From Clostridiales bacterium (lineage in GTDB: Bacteria; Bacillota; Clostridia; Peptostreptococcales; Anaerovoracaceae): a stretch of 64,000 nt of DNA. Under the pieces are notes generated by a model that was not told the DNA's origin, did no database searches, and saw only the letters and a program-made list of their open reading frames with translations. A program made the translations under genes and the position numbers. Position 1 is the stretch's first letter, and every line of letters starts with the position of its first letter. Below are positions 35,850 through 44,257 of this stretch, in pieces. The stretch covers positions 1,454,929-1,518,928 of the forward strand of contig CP042469.1 in assembly GCA_015243575.1 (NCBI GenBank). The letters run 5' to 3'.

Positions 35850-37502
35850 TTACAGGGCAAACAACGTTTCCCTGTCCAATAGATCTAGGTTGTCAGCGGT
35901 CAGAATAATTTGCATGACCTGTACGTGGGAATTCACTGCTGTAAGCAGAAAATCCAGGATCGGCTCCGCAGCAAGTACCAGCACCAACCCCTCCGCCGGA
36001 ATACCAAGCTGTAAAAAAAGAGCGGAATATGCCATCTTAGTGCCCCCCGCAACGGGAGGCGTAGCAATGGTCAGAATTCCTGATACCAGCACGCATAGCA
36101 CAAGCCAAAGCGGCGTGATGGATACACCATATGCTGCAGCGACACACAGAGCAGATACGCTATAGAATATGCAGCCAGTGGGTTTGAAGAGTGTTTGTGC
36201 AAGAGAAACACTGAATCTGGCAGCTTGGCCAGCAACCCCCAGACGATTCTCGCAGATTTCCAGACGTAAAGGGAAACTGGCTGCAGAAGACGAGGTACTG
36301 AATGCCACGAGAAAGATCGGCATCGTTTTCCGAAGCAGCGTAGTCATGGACACGCTGCAGCGCATGCAGGCAGCTGTAGTAAATATGAGAGCCATCACCA
36401 GACACAAAACAGCGGTTAGGATTAAAATTTGAACTGCTCCGCCCAGCTTGGAAGCATCCGATGTTACGAAAAGGTTAAAAAAGGTCAGAAATACAAAGAG
36501 AGGAATCAACCGATTGATGCCGCTCATCAATAGCGAAATCATTTCATCAGCCTGCCGTACAACACTAGATAGCATTTCCGCCCGATCTCCCAGTACCAAT
36601 AAAGCTACGCCAAGACAGAGCCCCAGCAAGATAAGCTGCAGTGCATTCCCTGCTAAAAATGGAGACACCAGATTGGTGGGTATCATCTGAAGCACCAGAT
36701 TAAAAATAGCCTGAAATTCACCGGAGTCCGAGGTCCCTCCGCTGTAGAGCGGGAACATCCAGACTGTAGCAGCTACTGTCAATGCAGCAACAACAAAGGT
36801 TAGGCTTAGGAAACGAAGTAGAAATTTCTTTCCAATCCGGCCCAGCGTAGCCACGTTCCCGATCCCTAAGATACCGGTACAGATCGAAAGAAAAATCATC
36901 GGCATTGCAACTCCGGCAAGCATGCCTAGAAGGACATTTAATGTAGGCCCACTGAGCTGCTCCGTCAAAAGCAGCTTAATATTCTCAGGAAAATGCGAGG
37001 CGAAGAAGCCAAACGCCATCGCCAGCACCGCAGCCAATGCGACCCATGACAACTGGTTGAGTTTTTTCCCGGGTATCCGAAATTCCACATGATTGGCGCC
37101 TTTTTCATAACGATACTTTGGCGATATGCCCAAGCTTTCCAAAATAACGTTTCCTGCAGCGTCCAGTTCACTTTCTTCAATATCCGTATTGGGGTTTACG
37201 GCTGGTCCAGCTGCGGATAATCGGACGCTTCGTTGACCGAGGCGGACGTAATACTGAACAACGAAGACAGCTTCACTCTCCTGCGTCTTCTTCCAGAGTG
37301 TCAGAACATCCTCTGCCGCAAGACGGAGTCGAAGAATCTCACGCCGATCCGCGATGCCCTCAAGCAGAGCTCTGATATGCTCACTAGCCGCATCGATTCC
37401 TTCATCTGTCAACGGAAAATATATTTTTTTCGTATCATGTCTTTGCCTTTTCAATGTTCCCTTATCCTTTCTTACCTTTTCAATATTCCTAGGACTACTC
37501 AT
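35850..37502 (-). CDS. Dicarboxylate/amino acid:cation symporter with N-terminal degenerate RsbW-like domain
   Basis: Residues about 150-550 are a DAACS (GltP/DctA-type) symporter, with FSTSSSAASFPLRL for the serine-rich loop and VAGGTKMAYSALFL near the end. The family is normally about 420 residues. The additional N-terminal 145 residues have the HATPase-like pattern: AAEDVLTLW as N-box (Asn replaced by Leu), SAAGPAVNP as G1 (Asp replaced by Ala), then LESLGISPKYRYEKGANHVEF as the last strands. This is the same kind of domain as on the two ABC ATPases, here on the other end of an unrelated transporter. It starts six bases after the histidine kinase gene. Confidence 0.85.
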   Translation of the reverse strand: MSSPRNIEKVRKDKGTLKRQRHDTKKIYFPLTDEGIDAASEHIRALLEGIADRREILRLRLAAEDVLTLWKKTQESEAVFVVQYYVRLGQRSVRLSAAGPAVNPNTDIEESELDAAGNVILESLGISPKYRYEKGANHVEFRIPGKKLNQLSWVALAAVLAMAFGFFASHFPENIKLLLTEQLSGPTLNVLLGMLAGVAMPMIFLSICTGILGIGNVATLGRIGKKFLLRFLSLTFVVAALTVAATVWMFPLYSGGTSDSGEFQAIFNLVLQMIPTNLVSPFLAGNALQLILLGLCLGVALLVLGDRAEMLSSVVRQADEMISLLMSGINRLIPLFVFLTFFNLFVTSDASKLGGAVQILILTAVLCLVMALIFTTAACMRCSVSMTTLLRKTMPIFLVAFSTSSSAASFPLRLEICENRLGVAGQAARFSVSLAQTLFKPTGCIFYSVSALCVAAAYGVSITPLWLVLCVLVSGILTIATPPVAGGTKMAYSALFLQLGIPAEGLVLVLAAEPILDFLLTAVNSHVQVMQIILTADNLDLLDRETLFAL

Positions 37503-37508
37503 GTCTTT

Positions 37509-38264
37509 TCAATATTTCAATGCCCTCTCATCAATGGTTAGTGCTACGGTCAATCGAAATTGTTGCTGTGTATGCTCGATCTCCACATAGCCGCCGGCGC
37601 TCTCTGCAGCCTTGCGAATACTGGGCAGTCCGTAGCCGTGAAGCGAACCTGCTTTGGTGGTTTGATAGTCCGGCTCCAAATTGCCATCATAGCCGTTTTC
37701 CACTACAAGCAGTAATGTATTCTGTACCGCACGCCCTTCGATTCTCACTTGTCTCAGACCTCTCTCCGGTGCATTAAGTGCTGCCTCATAGGCGTTTTGA
37801 AGTGCGTTGCCTAAAATGAGCCCCAATCGTGTTTTGTCAGTTAAGGCATCCTCATCGTAGCGGATATCTGAAACAAGCGTAATCCCGCCGCTTCTGCACA
37901 ACTGCATATATTTTCCGAGAAACCCCTTGGTAAGCCTATTTTTACCGTCCAGCGGCGTCTGCGGCAATTCACCGGAGAGTTCGTTTATGTAAGCCTTGGC
38001 AGTGTCTAAATCATTATCAGACAGCAATGTTGAGAGTACAGCCAGATGGTGCTTCAAATCATGCCGCATTTTTCGAATTTGTTCCATGCAATCCAAGTCC
38101 GCTCGGTATTCCTGCTCCACCAACGCTATTTGCGCTTTTACGCTTTCCATAGAAAGCCTCAGCATCTCGCCATAGAACTCCGGCTCCAATTTCATGGCGC
38201 GCTTTCCAGTTCGCGTCACATACTTTCCTCTCACGCTTCTTAAGCGCTTTAATATGTCAATCAT
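37509..38264 (-). CDS. Cytoplasmic GHKL (AgrC-like) histidine kinase
   Basis: The 251-residue protein lacks membrane segments. It has MRHDLKHHLAVLSTLL with the likely phosphorylated His and a GHKL ATPase end (NALQNAYEAAL, HGYGLPSIRKAAE). GGGAGG precedes the ATG, which overlaps the response regulator stop by four bases. Absence of a sensor domain suggests it senses an internal partner or pairs with another protein. Confidence 0.9.
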   Translation of the reverse strand: MIDILKRLRSVRGKYVTRTGKRAMKLEPEFYGEMLRLSMESVKAQIALVEQEYRADLDCMEQIRKMRHDLKHHLAVLSTLLSDNDLDTAKAYINELSGELPQTPLDGKNRLTKGFLGKYMQLCRSGGITLVSDIRYDEDALTDKTRLGLILGNALQNAYEAALNAPERGLRQVRIEGRAVQNTLLLVVENGYDGNLEPDYQTTKAGSLHGYGLPSIRKAAESAGGYVEIEHTQQQFRLTVALTIDERALKY

Positions 38265-38980
38265 CCTAACTGACCTCCCATTCCCGCCATTGATTTCAGA
38301 TAATCGTAATACCGCTTGCGGAATTCTGGAAAATCTCTCTTGCGGATTAGTACAGGCCGATCAAGTATGGTGAGAAAGGTCTCGTTCTCCACTCCTCGGA
38401 CATAACGGAAATTAACAAGATAGCTCTGGTGGCAGCGCACAAACGAAGAGCCCTCCAACCGTCGTTCCACAGTATTCAGCTTCTCACGCACCCTTGCGCT
38501 GGTTCCATCCCGAAAATATATGGTGATGTTTTTAAGATCACTCTCAATAACTACGATGTCCTCCATCACAAAGAGTCTGCCCGCTAAAAAAATGCTGCGA
38601 GGCCGATAGCTCAGGAGAAACCGTTCCATCAGCCCTTTCATTTTTTTCAACGAAATTGGCTTAAGAAGATAGAAAAAAGCTCCTACTTCATAGCTCTGCA
38701 CTGCAAAGTCAGGTGTGGAAGTAAGAAAGACAATGGGTGCAGTAACGCCTTTGGCCCGCAATTCCTTGGCTATGTCAAAACCATTGGAATGCTCCATGTA
38801 TATGTCAAGGAAAAAAAGCTCTATTTCAGAGAGGCTTTCTGATTCCATGGCGAGCAATGCCATACCGTCCTCAGCTTGGGCGATCTCTACGTCCATGCTA
38901 TTTTCAGTGCTAAACGTCCGCAACGCTCGAAGCAGTGATTCTCTGTCATGAGAACTGTCGTCGCAGATGACAATGTACAT
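38261..38980 (-). CDS. LytTR-family response regulator
   Basis: The 239-residue protein has a receiver domain (ICDDSSHDRE, LFFLDIYM with the phosphorylated Asp, then FLTSTPDF and LLKPI) and a LytTR DNA-binding domain (SFVRCHQSYLVNFRYVRGV). It forms a pair with the kinase immediately downstream. Regulators of this type often control peptide production in Firmicutes. Confidence 0.92.
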   Translation of the reverse strand: MYIVICDDSSHDRESLLRALRTFSTENSMDVEIAQAEDGMALLAMESESLSEIELFFLDIYMEHSNGFDIAKELRAKGVTAPIVFLTSTPDFAVQSYEVGAFFYLLKPISLKKMKGLMERFLLSYRPRSIFLAGRLFVMEDIVVIESDLKNITIYFRDGTSARVREKLNTVERRLEGSSFVRCHQSYLVNFRYVRGVENETFLTILDRPVLIRKRDFPEFRKRYYDYLKSMAGMGGQLG

Positions 38981-39029
38981 AGGCAGCCACCTCCCTCCGT
39001 TTGAAATCGTTGTTTATCTGAATGTATCA

Positions 39030-39269
39030 TCAACCCGAATTTCCTTTTTTATCTTCTCTTACTATTTTGTCAGGCCATTCACATATGCCCACGTCCAGTG
39101 CCCGGTGTCTGTCCAAATGGAAGTCGGCGTAGACACAGTACCAACAGGTTCGCTCGACCGCACCACCTCTTGGAACAATGGCAGGACAGCTTTGATCCGG
39201 CCAAACGTTGCCGCCGGAATTAGGGGCAAGCAGAGGCTGATCCTGCCGCCGTCGTCCAATTTCGCTCAT
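39030..39269 (-). CDS. Small Cys-motif protein (CWYC-x-YADF), candidate peptide
   Basis: AAAGGAGG lies before the ATG of this 79-residue frame, which sits alone between two two-component systems. It has TCWYCVYADFHLDRHRAL and a further C (GICEW), matching CWYCKYADFRENTAL of the 122-residue protein at 26365. No double-glycine site is visible. The shared motif and the ribosome site are the reasons to call it a gene; the function is unknown. Confidence 0.6.
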   Translation of the reverse strand: MSEIGRRRQDQPLLAPNSGGNVWPDQSCPAIVPRGGAVERTCWYCVYADFHLDRHRALDVGICEWPDKIVREDKKGNSG

Positions 39270-39377
39270 AAAAAAATCTCCCTCCTTTCCACGCGTTCCT
39301 GTCGGTAGGATAGCATGAAAGAGAAGGGAGCTTATGAATTTTACTTAAAAGTCGTATTTTTATGCTTAATGTTGCTT

Positions 39378-39403
39378 ACTGTCGAAATATCACGATTGAC
39401 AGT
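39378..39403. promoter_or_regulatory. Inverted repeat before the small Cys-motif gene
   Basis: actgtc (39378-39383) and gacagt (39398-39403) form a short palindrome with a 14-base gap, upstream of the gene at 39030 and just past the stop of the kinase at 39420. It could be a regulator site or a weak terminator. The evidence is position and symmetry only. Confidence 0.3.
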
Positions 39404-39419
39404 CTGATTGATCTATGAA

Positions 39420-40676
39420 TTATATCATCAGCCGTACACGAAATTGGCCGTTGGACACCTCATATACCAGCTCTCCGCCGCAGCTGTTCACAAAATCGGC
39501 AACGCTCTGACTGCCTCTGCCGTGACCATGCAATTCAGGGACTGGCAAACCATTTTCATCCAGCGTCAATGCTTCCTCGCAGGGGTTGGCCATCTCCAGA
39601 ATAAGCTGTCCTGTGTTCACAGCGGTGAAGTGCAGCTCACGCTGCCGCTCAGGCAGTAAAGTGACCGCATTGACAGCGTTTTCCATCAGGTTGGACACCG
39701 TCATGACGAGGGATAACTCATCCACATGAAGCTGCTCGGGAATGTCCAACCGCAAATGACAGCGTATGCCCTGCTGCCGGGCGAGCTCGGCATAATAGGA
39801 CACGGCGGCATTCACCGGCACATTCTGGCAATAGCTCCGCGGCTTTTGGGGCAGTGCCTCGCTCTGGGCCCGTATTAGTTCTGCGGCCTTTTCCTCCTCA
39901 CCCCTCTGTAGCAGGGTGAGAAGAGTATTGTTGAAATGGCGGCGATCATGCTGGGAGATGCTCATCTGGCGTACGCTCTCTTCCATCAGACGAAGGCGGT
40001 GGCGGGTCAATTCCCGATCAGACTGCATTTTCATGTTCTCCTCCCGCAGCGCAGATTCTCGCAGCGTCCTGCGCAGGAAAAGAAAGTTTGCAAGATACAC
40101 CAGCACCGTAAGCATGGACAATAAAAGCAGTGGAATAAAGGACTGTGTCATCATCTGCTCCACATCGTCCCAAGCCATGAAATACCAAGAAAAATTTAAA
40201 AATAGTCCTGCGGATACCAACAGATAGATGCTCCAACGCTCCGACGCCTGCCGATAAAGTGGGCGCAGACGTGTTTGGAACAGGGCGATCACAGATCCAA
40301 ATATAACAACGCGTATGCAGGTTATTGTGTAATAAGAATCCGGAAAAAGATCTGACAGGTAGTAGCTTAAAATAACCGTTATGGCATAGACATTCATCAT
40401 CGTAAAGCAGTTGAACAACCATTGCATCGCCGTTTCCCGGAACAGGGGCTTGACTGCGGCGCTCGCGATGATAAAAAATAGAATATCCAGTTTGGCCAGT
40501 GTCGTATAGTCGCCCGCTCTGTAAAAATAGATGTTAAGCGCCAGATCCAGTGTCACTATGATCATAAGAGCCGTCACCAACGTCCATTTGCGGTACTTGG
40601 GCCGTGCCAGTGAAAAGAGCAGTCCTATCAGCATAGCATTTGTGACTAAGGAACGAACAATATCGTAAACTCCCAT
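39420..40676 (-). CDS. Membrane GHKL (AgrC-like) histidine kinase
   Basis: The 418-residue protein has about six membrane segments in residues 1-205, then SISQHDRRHFNNTLLTLL with the likely phosphorylated His, and a GHKL ATPase end (NLMENAVNAV, HGRGSQSVADF). This architecture is that of kinases that sense exported peptides in quorum-type systems. GGGGGAGG precedes the ATG. It follows its regulator by four bases. Confidence 0.92.
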   Translation of the reverse strand: MGVYDIVRSLVTNAMLIGLLFSLARPKYRKWTLVTALMIIVTLDLALNIYFYRAGDYTTLAKLDILFFIIASAAVKPLFRETAMQWLFNCFTMMNVYAITVILSYYLSDLFPDSYYTITCIRVVIFGSVIALFQTRLRPLYRQASERWSIYLLVSAGLFLNFSWYFMAWDDVEQMMTQSFIPLLLLSMLTVLVYLANFLFLRRTLRESALREENMKMQSDRELTRHRLRLMEESVRQMSISQHDRRHFNNTLLTLLQRGEEEKAAELIRAQSEALPQKPRSYCQNVPVNAAVSYYAELARQQGIRCHLRLDIPEQLHVDELSLVMTVSNLMENAVNAVTLLPERQRELHFTAVNTGQLILEMANPCEEALTLDENGLPVPELHGHGRGSQSVADFVNSCGGELVYEVSNGQFRVRLMI

Positions 40677-40679
40677 GAT

Positions 40680-41408
40680 TTATGCCTCCCCCAGTCGATA
40701 GTTCATATATGCCCCACGCACCGCTGAAAACTGTTTACCTGACACCGGTACGAAGATTCCGCCCCGCAGAGTGAAACCCTCCTTGTCTAACCGTTCCACA
40801 CGACTCATATTGACAGCAAAGGCGGCATGGGGTTGAAGAAAACGCCGATCCTCAAGCAACGGCGCGATATAATCTGAAAATCGGCCTGGGATGGTGACTG
40901 TCTCCACCCGTTCACCGCTTGCAAGGGTATAAGCCACTGTATGACGAGAGTATTCGCAACAGGCAATTGCATTTACAGAAAGGGTTCGAAGTCCATCACG
41001 GGTCTTTACCGTCACGGTAATCTCATCCCCAAAATTCACCTTTTCCGAAGCCAAATCCATTGCTGTAAAGAAGGTATCTTTGTCCACTGGCTTGAGCAGG
41101 TAGTGCAGCGGGTTGACCGCGTATGCATCCAGCGCAAAACCGGGTTCTGTGGTTATGTAGATGATCTGGGCTTCGGTGCTAACACGGCGGATGCATCGCC
41201 CCAGTTCCATACCGCTGACCATAGGCATAACCATGTCCAGCAGAAAGATGTGAAAGACCTGGATCTCGCAAGCAGTCAGCAGATCGTCAGGGTGTGAAAA
41301 CTCGCAGACTTCAGCGTCCACGTGACGGTAGGCCAGGTATTCTTTGGTAAGAGCGGTGATGTGCCTTAGTTCAGCTTCTATATCGTCACAAATAGCAATG
41401 TTTAGCAA
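40680..41408 (-). CDS. LytTR-family response regulator
   Basis: The likely start is TTG at 41408 (LNIAICDDIEAEL), with AAGAGGTG just before; a GTG nine bases earlier is the alternative. A receiver domain (ICDD, FLLDMVMP, ITTEPGF, LLKPV) is followed by a LytTR domain (RRFLQPHAAFAVNMSRVERL). It is the first gene of the leftward block and pairs with the membrane kinase downstream. Confidence 0.9.
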   Translation of the reverse strand: MLNIAICDDIEAELRHITALTKEYLAYRHVDAEVCEFSHPDDLLTACEIQVFHIFLLDMVMPMVSGMELGRCIRRVSTEAQIIYITTEPGFALDAYAVNPLHYLLKPVDKDTFFTAMDLASEKVNFGDEITVTVKTRDGLRTLSVNAIACCEYSRHTVAYTLASGERVETVTIPGRFSDYIAPLLEDRRFLQPHAAFAVNMSRVERLDKEGFTLRGGIFVPVSGKQFSAVRGAYMNYRLGEA

Positions 41409-41445
41409 TGCGATCACCTCTTTCGGTTTTGTCGATTTTAGTCAA

Positions 41446-41474
41446 ATTATATCAGAATGTTTATTATAATTCAA
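41446..41474 (-). promoter_or_regulatory. Sigma-A-type promoter for the leftward two-component operon
   Basis: Read on the minus strand: TTGAAT (41474-41469), a 17-base spacer, then TATAAT (41451-41446), about 40 bases before the response regulator start. Both boxes and spacing match the sigma-A consensus well. Confidence 0.7.
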
Positions 41475-41699
41475 TTTCACCTTGGAATAAGATTTAGTTG
41501 CTGCTGATATGACTTGTAGAAGGCATTATTTCATTGACAAAAATAAATGATATTTTATGAGACTAAATATCGATATTGTTCCGCTACCCATATATAATAT
41601 AAGGCGATATTGTTGGCAAGCCAAAGGATGGCCATACCGAAAGATACGTGAAATCCGATTTACGGGCGCTTGAAAATCCAGCAAGAGAGGATAAAAGAG

Positions 41700-42314
41700 A
41701 TGGAATTTAACAAAAAGCTACAACAACTTAGAACTCAGAAAAATTTAACACAGGAGCAGCTTGCAGAGCAACTATATGTATCAAGAACAGCAATTTCAAA
41801 ATGGGAGAGCGGCAAAGGCTACCCTAACATTGAGTCACTCAAGTGTATATCCAGATTCTTTTCTGTTACCATAGATGAACTGCTGTCGGGTGAAGAACTG
41901 ATTACCTTTGCCGAAACAGAAAACCACGATAATGTTATAAGAATTTATAACATTATCAGCGGTATCATAGATGTATTGGCAGTTGTATTTATTGTATTAC
42001 CGATCTACGGAGAACCTCAAGGCAAACAAGTTTACCATGTAAATCTTCTGTCAAATACGCATATGACAAATCTAGATGTTGGAATACACTGGGCCATTTA
42101 TTTATTAATCATTGGTCTGGGAATTGCCAGACTTGCTTTTATTTACTTTGATAAAGAATCATCGTATCGCATTATCTCGAAAGTTTCTATCGCAACAGGC
42201 ACCGCAGCAATCTGTTTATTTGCTGCGGCAAGGGAACCATATGCAACAATACTGCTATTCTTGTTTTTGGTGGTGAAGATATTTTTATTGCTAAAGCAAA
42301 GAAGAACAAAATAA
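41700..42314 (+). CDS. XRE-family regulator with membrane segments
   Basis: I place the start at 41700 (MEFNKKLQQL) because AGAGAGG lies upstream; this gives 204 residues. A Cro/cI-type HTH (LTQEQLAEQLYVSRTAISKW) occupies residues about 5-60. Four hydrophobic segments follow from about residue 80. Such membrane-linked XRE proteins are common in Firmicutes. The target is unknown. Confidence 0.85.
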   Translation: MEFNKKLQQLRTQKNLTQEQLAEQLYVSRTAISKWESGKGYPNIESLKCISRFFSVTIDELLSGEELITFAETENHDNVIRIYNIISGIIDVLAVVFIVLPIYGEPQGKQVYHVNLLSNTHMTNLDVGIHWAIYLLIIGLGIARLAFIYFDKESSYRIISKVSIATGTAAICLFAAAREPYATILLFLFLVVKIFLLLKQRRTK

Positions 42315-42453
42315 AAATTGTCGTAAAACCTTGGAAATGCGCTCTGATACGATAAGTGTCGGAGCCTTTTTCTATTGTGACGATAGGTTACTTGGATTTT
42401 GCTGCACAGAAACAGATAATAAATTTACCATTTCAAAAGGAGGATTTAAAATA

Positions 42454-43284
42454 ATGTCACTTGATTTTACAGAAGTTTTGAAAGTTGTTTTTCTTGGAAT
42501 TGTAGAAGGGATTACCGAGTGGCTGCCCATCAGCAGCACCGGGCATATGCTTCTTGTGGACGAATTTATCACACTTGATATGAGCAGCGCATTTAAGGAA
42601 ATGTTTTTTATTGTCATTCAGCTTGGAGCTATCCTTGCAGTCGTTGTAATGTTTTGGGAAAGGATGTTTCCGTTCCAGTATGGGGACAAATCGCAGCCTA
42701 TGATTAAAAAGGATATATTTTCTCTTTGGTTCAAAGTCGTTTTTGCTTGTATTCCGGGAGCAGGGACAACGATCCTGTTTGACGATTATATTGAAGCTCA
42801 TCTGCACACTCCAATCGTAATTGCGGCAGCCCTTATTTTCTATGGTATTGCTTTTATTGTCATTGAAATATGGAATGAGAAACGGTTTCCGGCTATTAGT
42901 AAATTAGAAGCGATTACTTATCGAACAGCCTTTTTAATTGGTCTATTTCAGGTACTTTCCATTATTCCCGGCACTTCTCGCTCGGGGGCCACAATCATTG
43001 GTGCGCTGTTAATTGGCGTATCAAGAGTCGCAGCGGCAGAATTTACGTTTTTCCTTGCCGTTCCAGTTATGTTCGGTTTAAGTGCTATTAAAATACTGAA
43101 ATTTGGTTTTTCCTTCACAAGCGTTGAATTGCTTATCTTGGTTATAGGTATGGTGGTAGCTTTTGTGGTATCTGTACTAGTAATAAAATTCCTCATGGGA
43201 TATATCAAAAAACATGATTTCAAGGCGTTTGGTTACTATCGAATAGTGCTTGGTATTCTTGTTATCCTGATAACATCAATGTAA
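42454..43284 (+). CDS. uppP: Undecaprenyl-diphosphatase
   Basis: The start at 42454 follows AAAGGAGG and gives 276 residues, the usual BacA/UppP length. Family motifs are present: GIVEGITEWLPISSTGHM near the start and GTSRSGATI further on, with about eight membrane segments. It recycles the lipid carrier for cell-wall synthesis and gives bacitracin resistance when abundant. Confidence 0.95.
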   Translation: MSLDFTEVLKVVFLGIVEGITEWLPISSTGHMLLVDEFITLDMSSAFKEMFFIVIQLGAILAVVVMFWERMFPFQYGDKSQPMIKKDIFSLWFKVVFACIPGAGTTILFDDYIEAHLHTPIVIAAALIFYGIAFIVIEIWNEKRFPAISKLEAITYRTAFLIGLFQVLSIIPGTSRSGATIIGALLIGVSRVAAAEFTFFLAVPVMFGLSAIKILKFGFSFTSVELLILVIGMVVAFVVSVLVIKFLMGYIKKHDFKAFGYYRIVLGILVILITSM

Positions 43285-43385
43285 TAACAGCTACAGTCAA
43301 AATACCGCCGAAGCGGCCAAAACAATTGCAGGTGCTGGTAGATCTAGGCTATCAAGCACCTCATAATTGAGATACCTCATTTTTA

Positions 43386-43565
43386 GATTTACACAGCTGC
43401 TTCGCACCTGCCGTCCTTCGAGGCTCAACTCAGGCATCTCGGACCGCTCACTACTCGAAAGTCCACCGGACTTTCTCCTCTCGCTCGCGCCCTTTCGGCT
43501 TCGAATCCCTCCTTCTTTACAAAAACGAAAAAATACCCACCCTATGGATGGATATTTTTTCGTTG
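43386..43565. repeat. Dispersed repeat, copy 1 (no tRNA tail)
   Basis: This 180-bp stretch runs from gatttacacagctgcttc to a hairpin-like end (aacgaaaaaatacccacc ... ggatattttttcgttg). It matches the copies at 46409 and 50371 at nearly all positions, with a few substitutions. It lacks the 19-base tRNA-Ser end found at the left of the others. It fills most of the 526-base gap between uppP and the HxlR gene. The rest of that gap holds a short hairpin at about 43330-43361 and no gene I can support. Confidence 0.85.
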
Positions 43566-43810
43566 AGAAGTTAGGTGAATATAGATGCATGACATTTTAT
43601 ATTATGGATCGCTCTTTTATAGAGCTGATCAAATTCACATCCGCAACTGCCACACTCTTTGTCTGCCTGTTAATATGGTAGCAATTAATTCGCCTGTGTC
43701 TCCGTTACCCTCATGGCCACTAAGTTGAAGTCCAGACCAGTCGATATGTTCGATGTCTATACATCGACCTATCCGGCAAATCGCAGGGTGCATAGGGAAG
43801 AAAGCAGTTG

Positions 43811-44140
43811 CTATTGCTTTAGGTGCGCTTCTCCCCACTTCTTCATGAAATCCAAAACAGGCATAAAACTGTTACCTAAATCAGTCAATGAATACTCTAC
43901 TTTGGGTGGGAGTTCCTTATAATCATAGCGTGAAATGAAACCGTCCACTTCTAATTCCCGCAATTGTTTTGTTAAGGACGATTCCGTAATTTCACCGATA
44001 TGACGGCGTAGCTCACCGAACCGATTTATATTTTGCAGACCTATGTAATATAATATTTCTATTTTCCATTTGCCGCCAACTATCCTCTGAATTGTTGAAA
44101 TGGTTGTGCAACGCTGGACAGATAATTCACTTTTTTTCAT
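43811..44140 (-). CDS. HxlR-family transcriptional regulator
   Basis: The start at 44140 follows GGAGG and gives 109 residues. The winged helix matches HxlR proteins (GGKWKIEILYYIGLQ, RFGELRRHIGEITESSLTKQLREL, YSLTDLG). It is divergent from the radical SAM pair, and a palindrome lies between them. Confidence 0.92.
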   Translation of the reverse strand: MKKSELSVQRCTTISTIQRIVGGKWKIEILYYIGLQNINRFGELRRHIGEITESSLTKQLRELEVDGFISRYDYKELPPKVEYSLTDLGNSFMPVLDFMKKWGEAHLKQ

Positions 44141-44164
44141 TTTGGTTTCCTCCAATCCATGAAC

Positions 44165-44193
44165 ATTATACTACAAGAATCGATGTACTACAA
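44165..44193 (-). promoter_or_regulatory. Promoter of the HxlR gene
   Basis: On the minus strand TTGTAG (44193-44188), a 17-base spacer and TATAAT (44170-44165) lie about 25 bases before the start codon. Confidence 0.6.
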
Positions 44194-44195
44194 AT

Positions 44196-44208
44196 AAGTA
44201 CAGTACTT
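44196..44208. promoter_or_regulatory. Palindromic operator between HxlR gene and radical SAM genes
   Basis: AAGTAC-A-GTACTT is a perfect 13-base palindrome next to the HxlR -35 box and about 22 bases before TATAAT (44230-44235) of the rightward genes. It is well placed to let HxlR control both directions. This is inference. Confidence 0.5.
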
Positions 44209-44257
44209 TTATTTTTATTGTACAGCTACTATAATATGTATGAAAGGAGTTGACTTT

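Noticed and set aside
43635..43838. 67-codon minus-strand open frame after repeat copy 1
   Set aside because: No ribosome site and no family match by eye. It lies just past the HxlR gene; it may be a decayed remnant, but I cannot support a gene.
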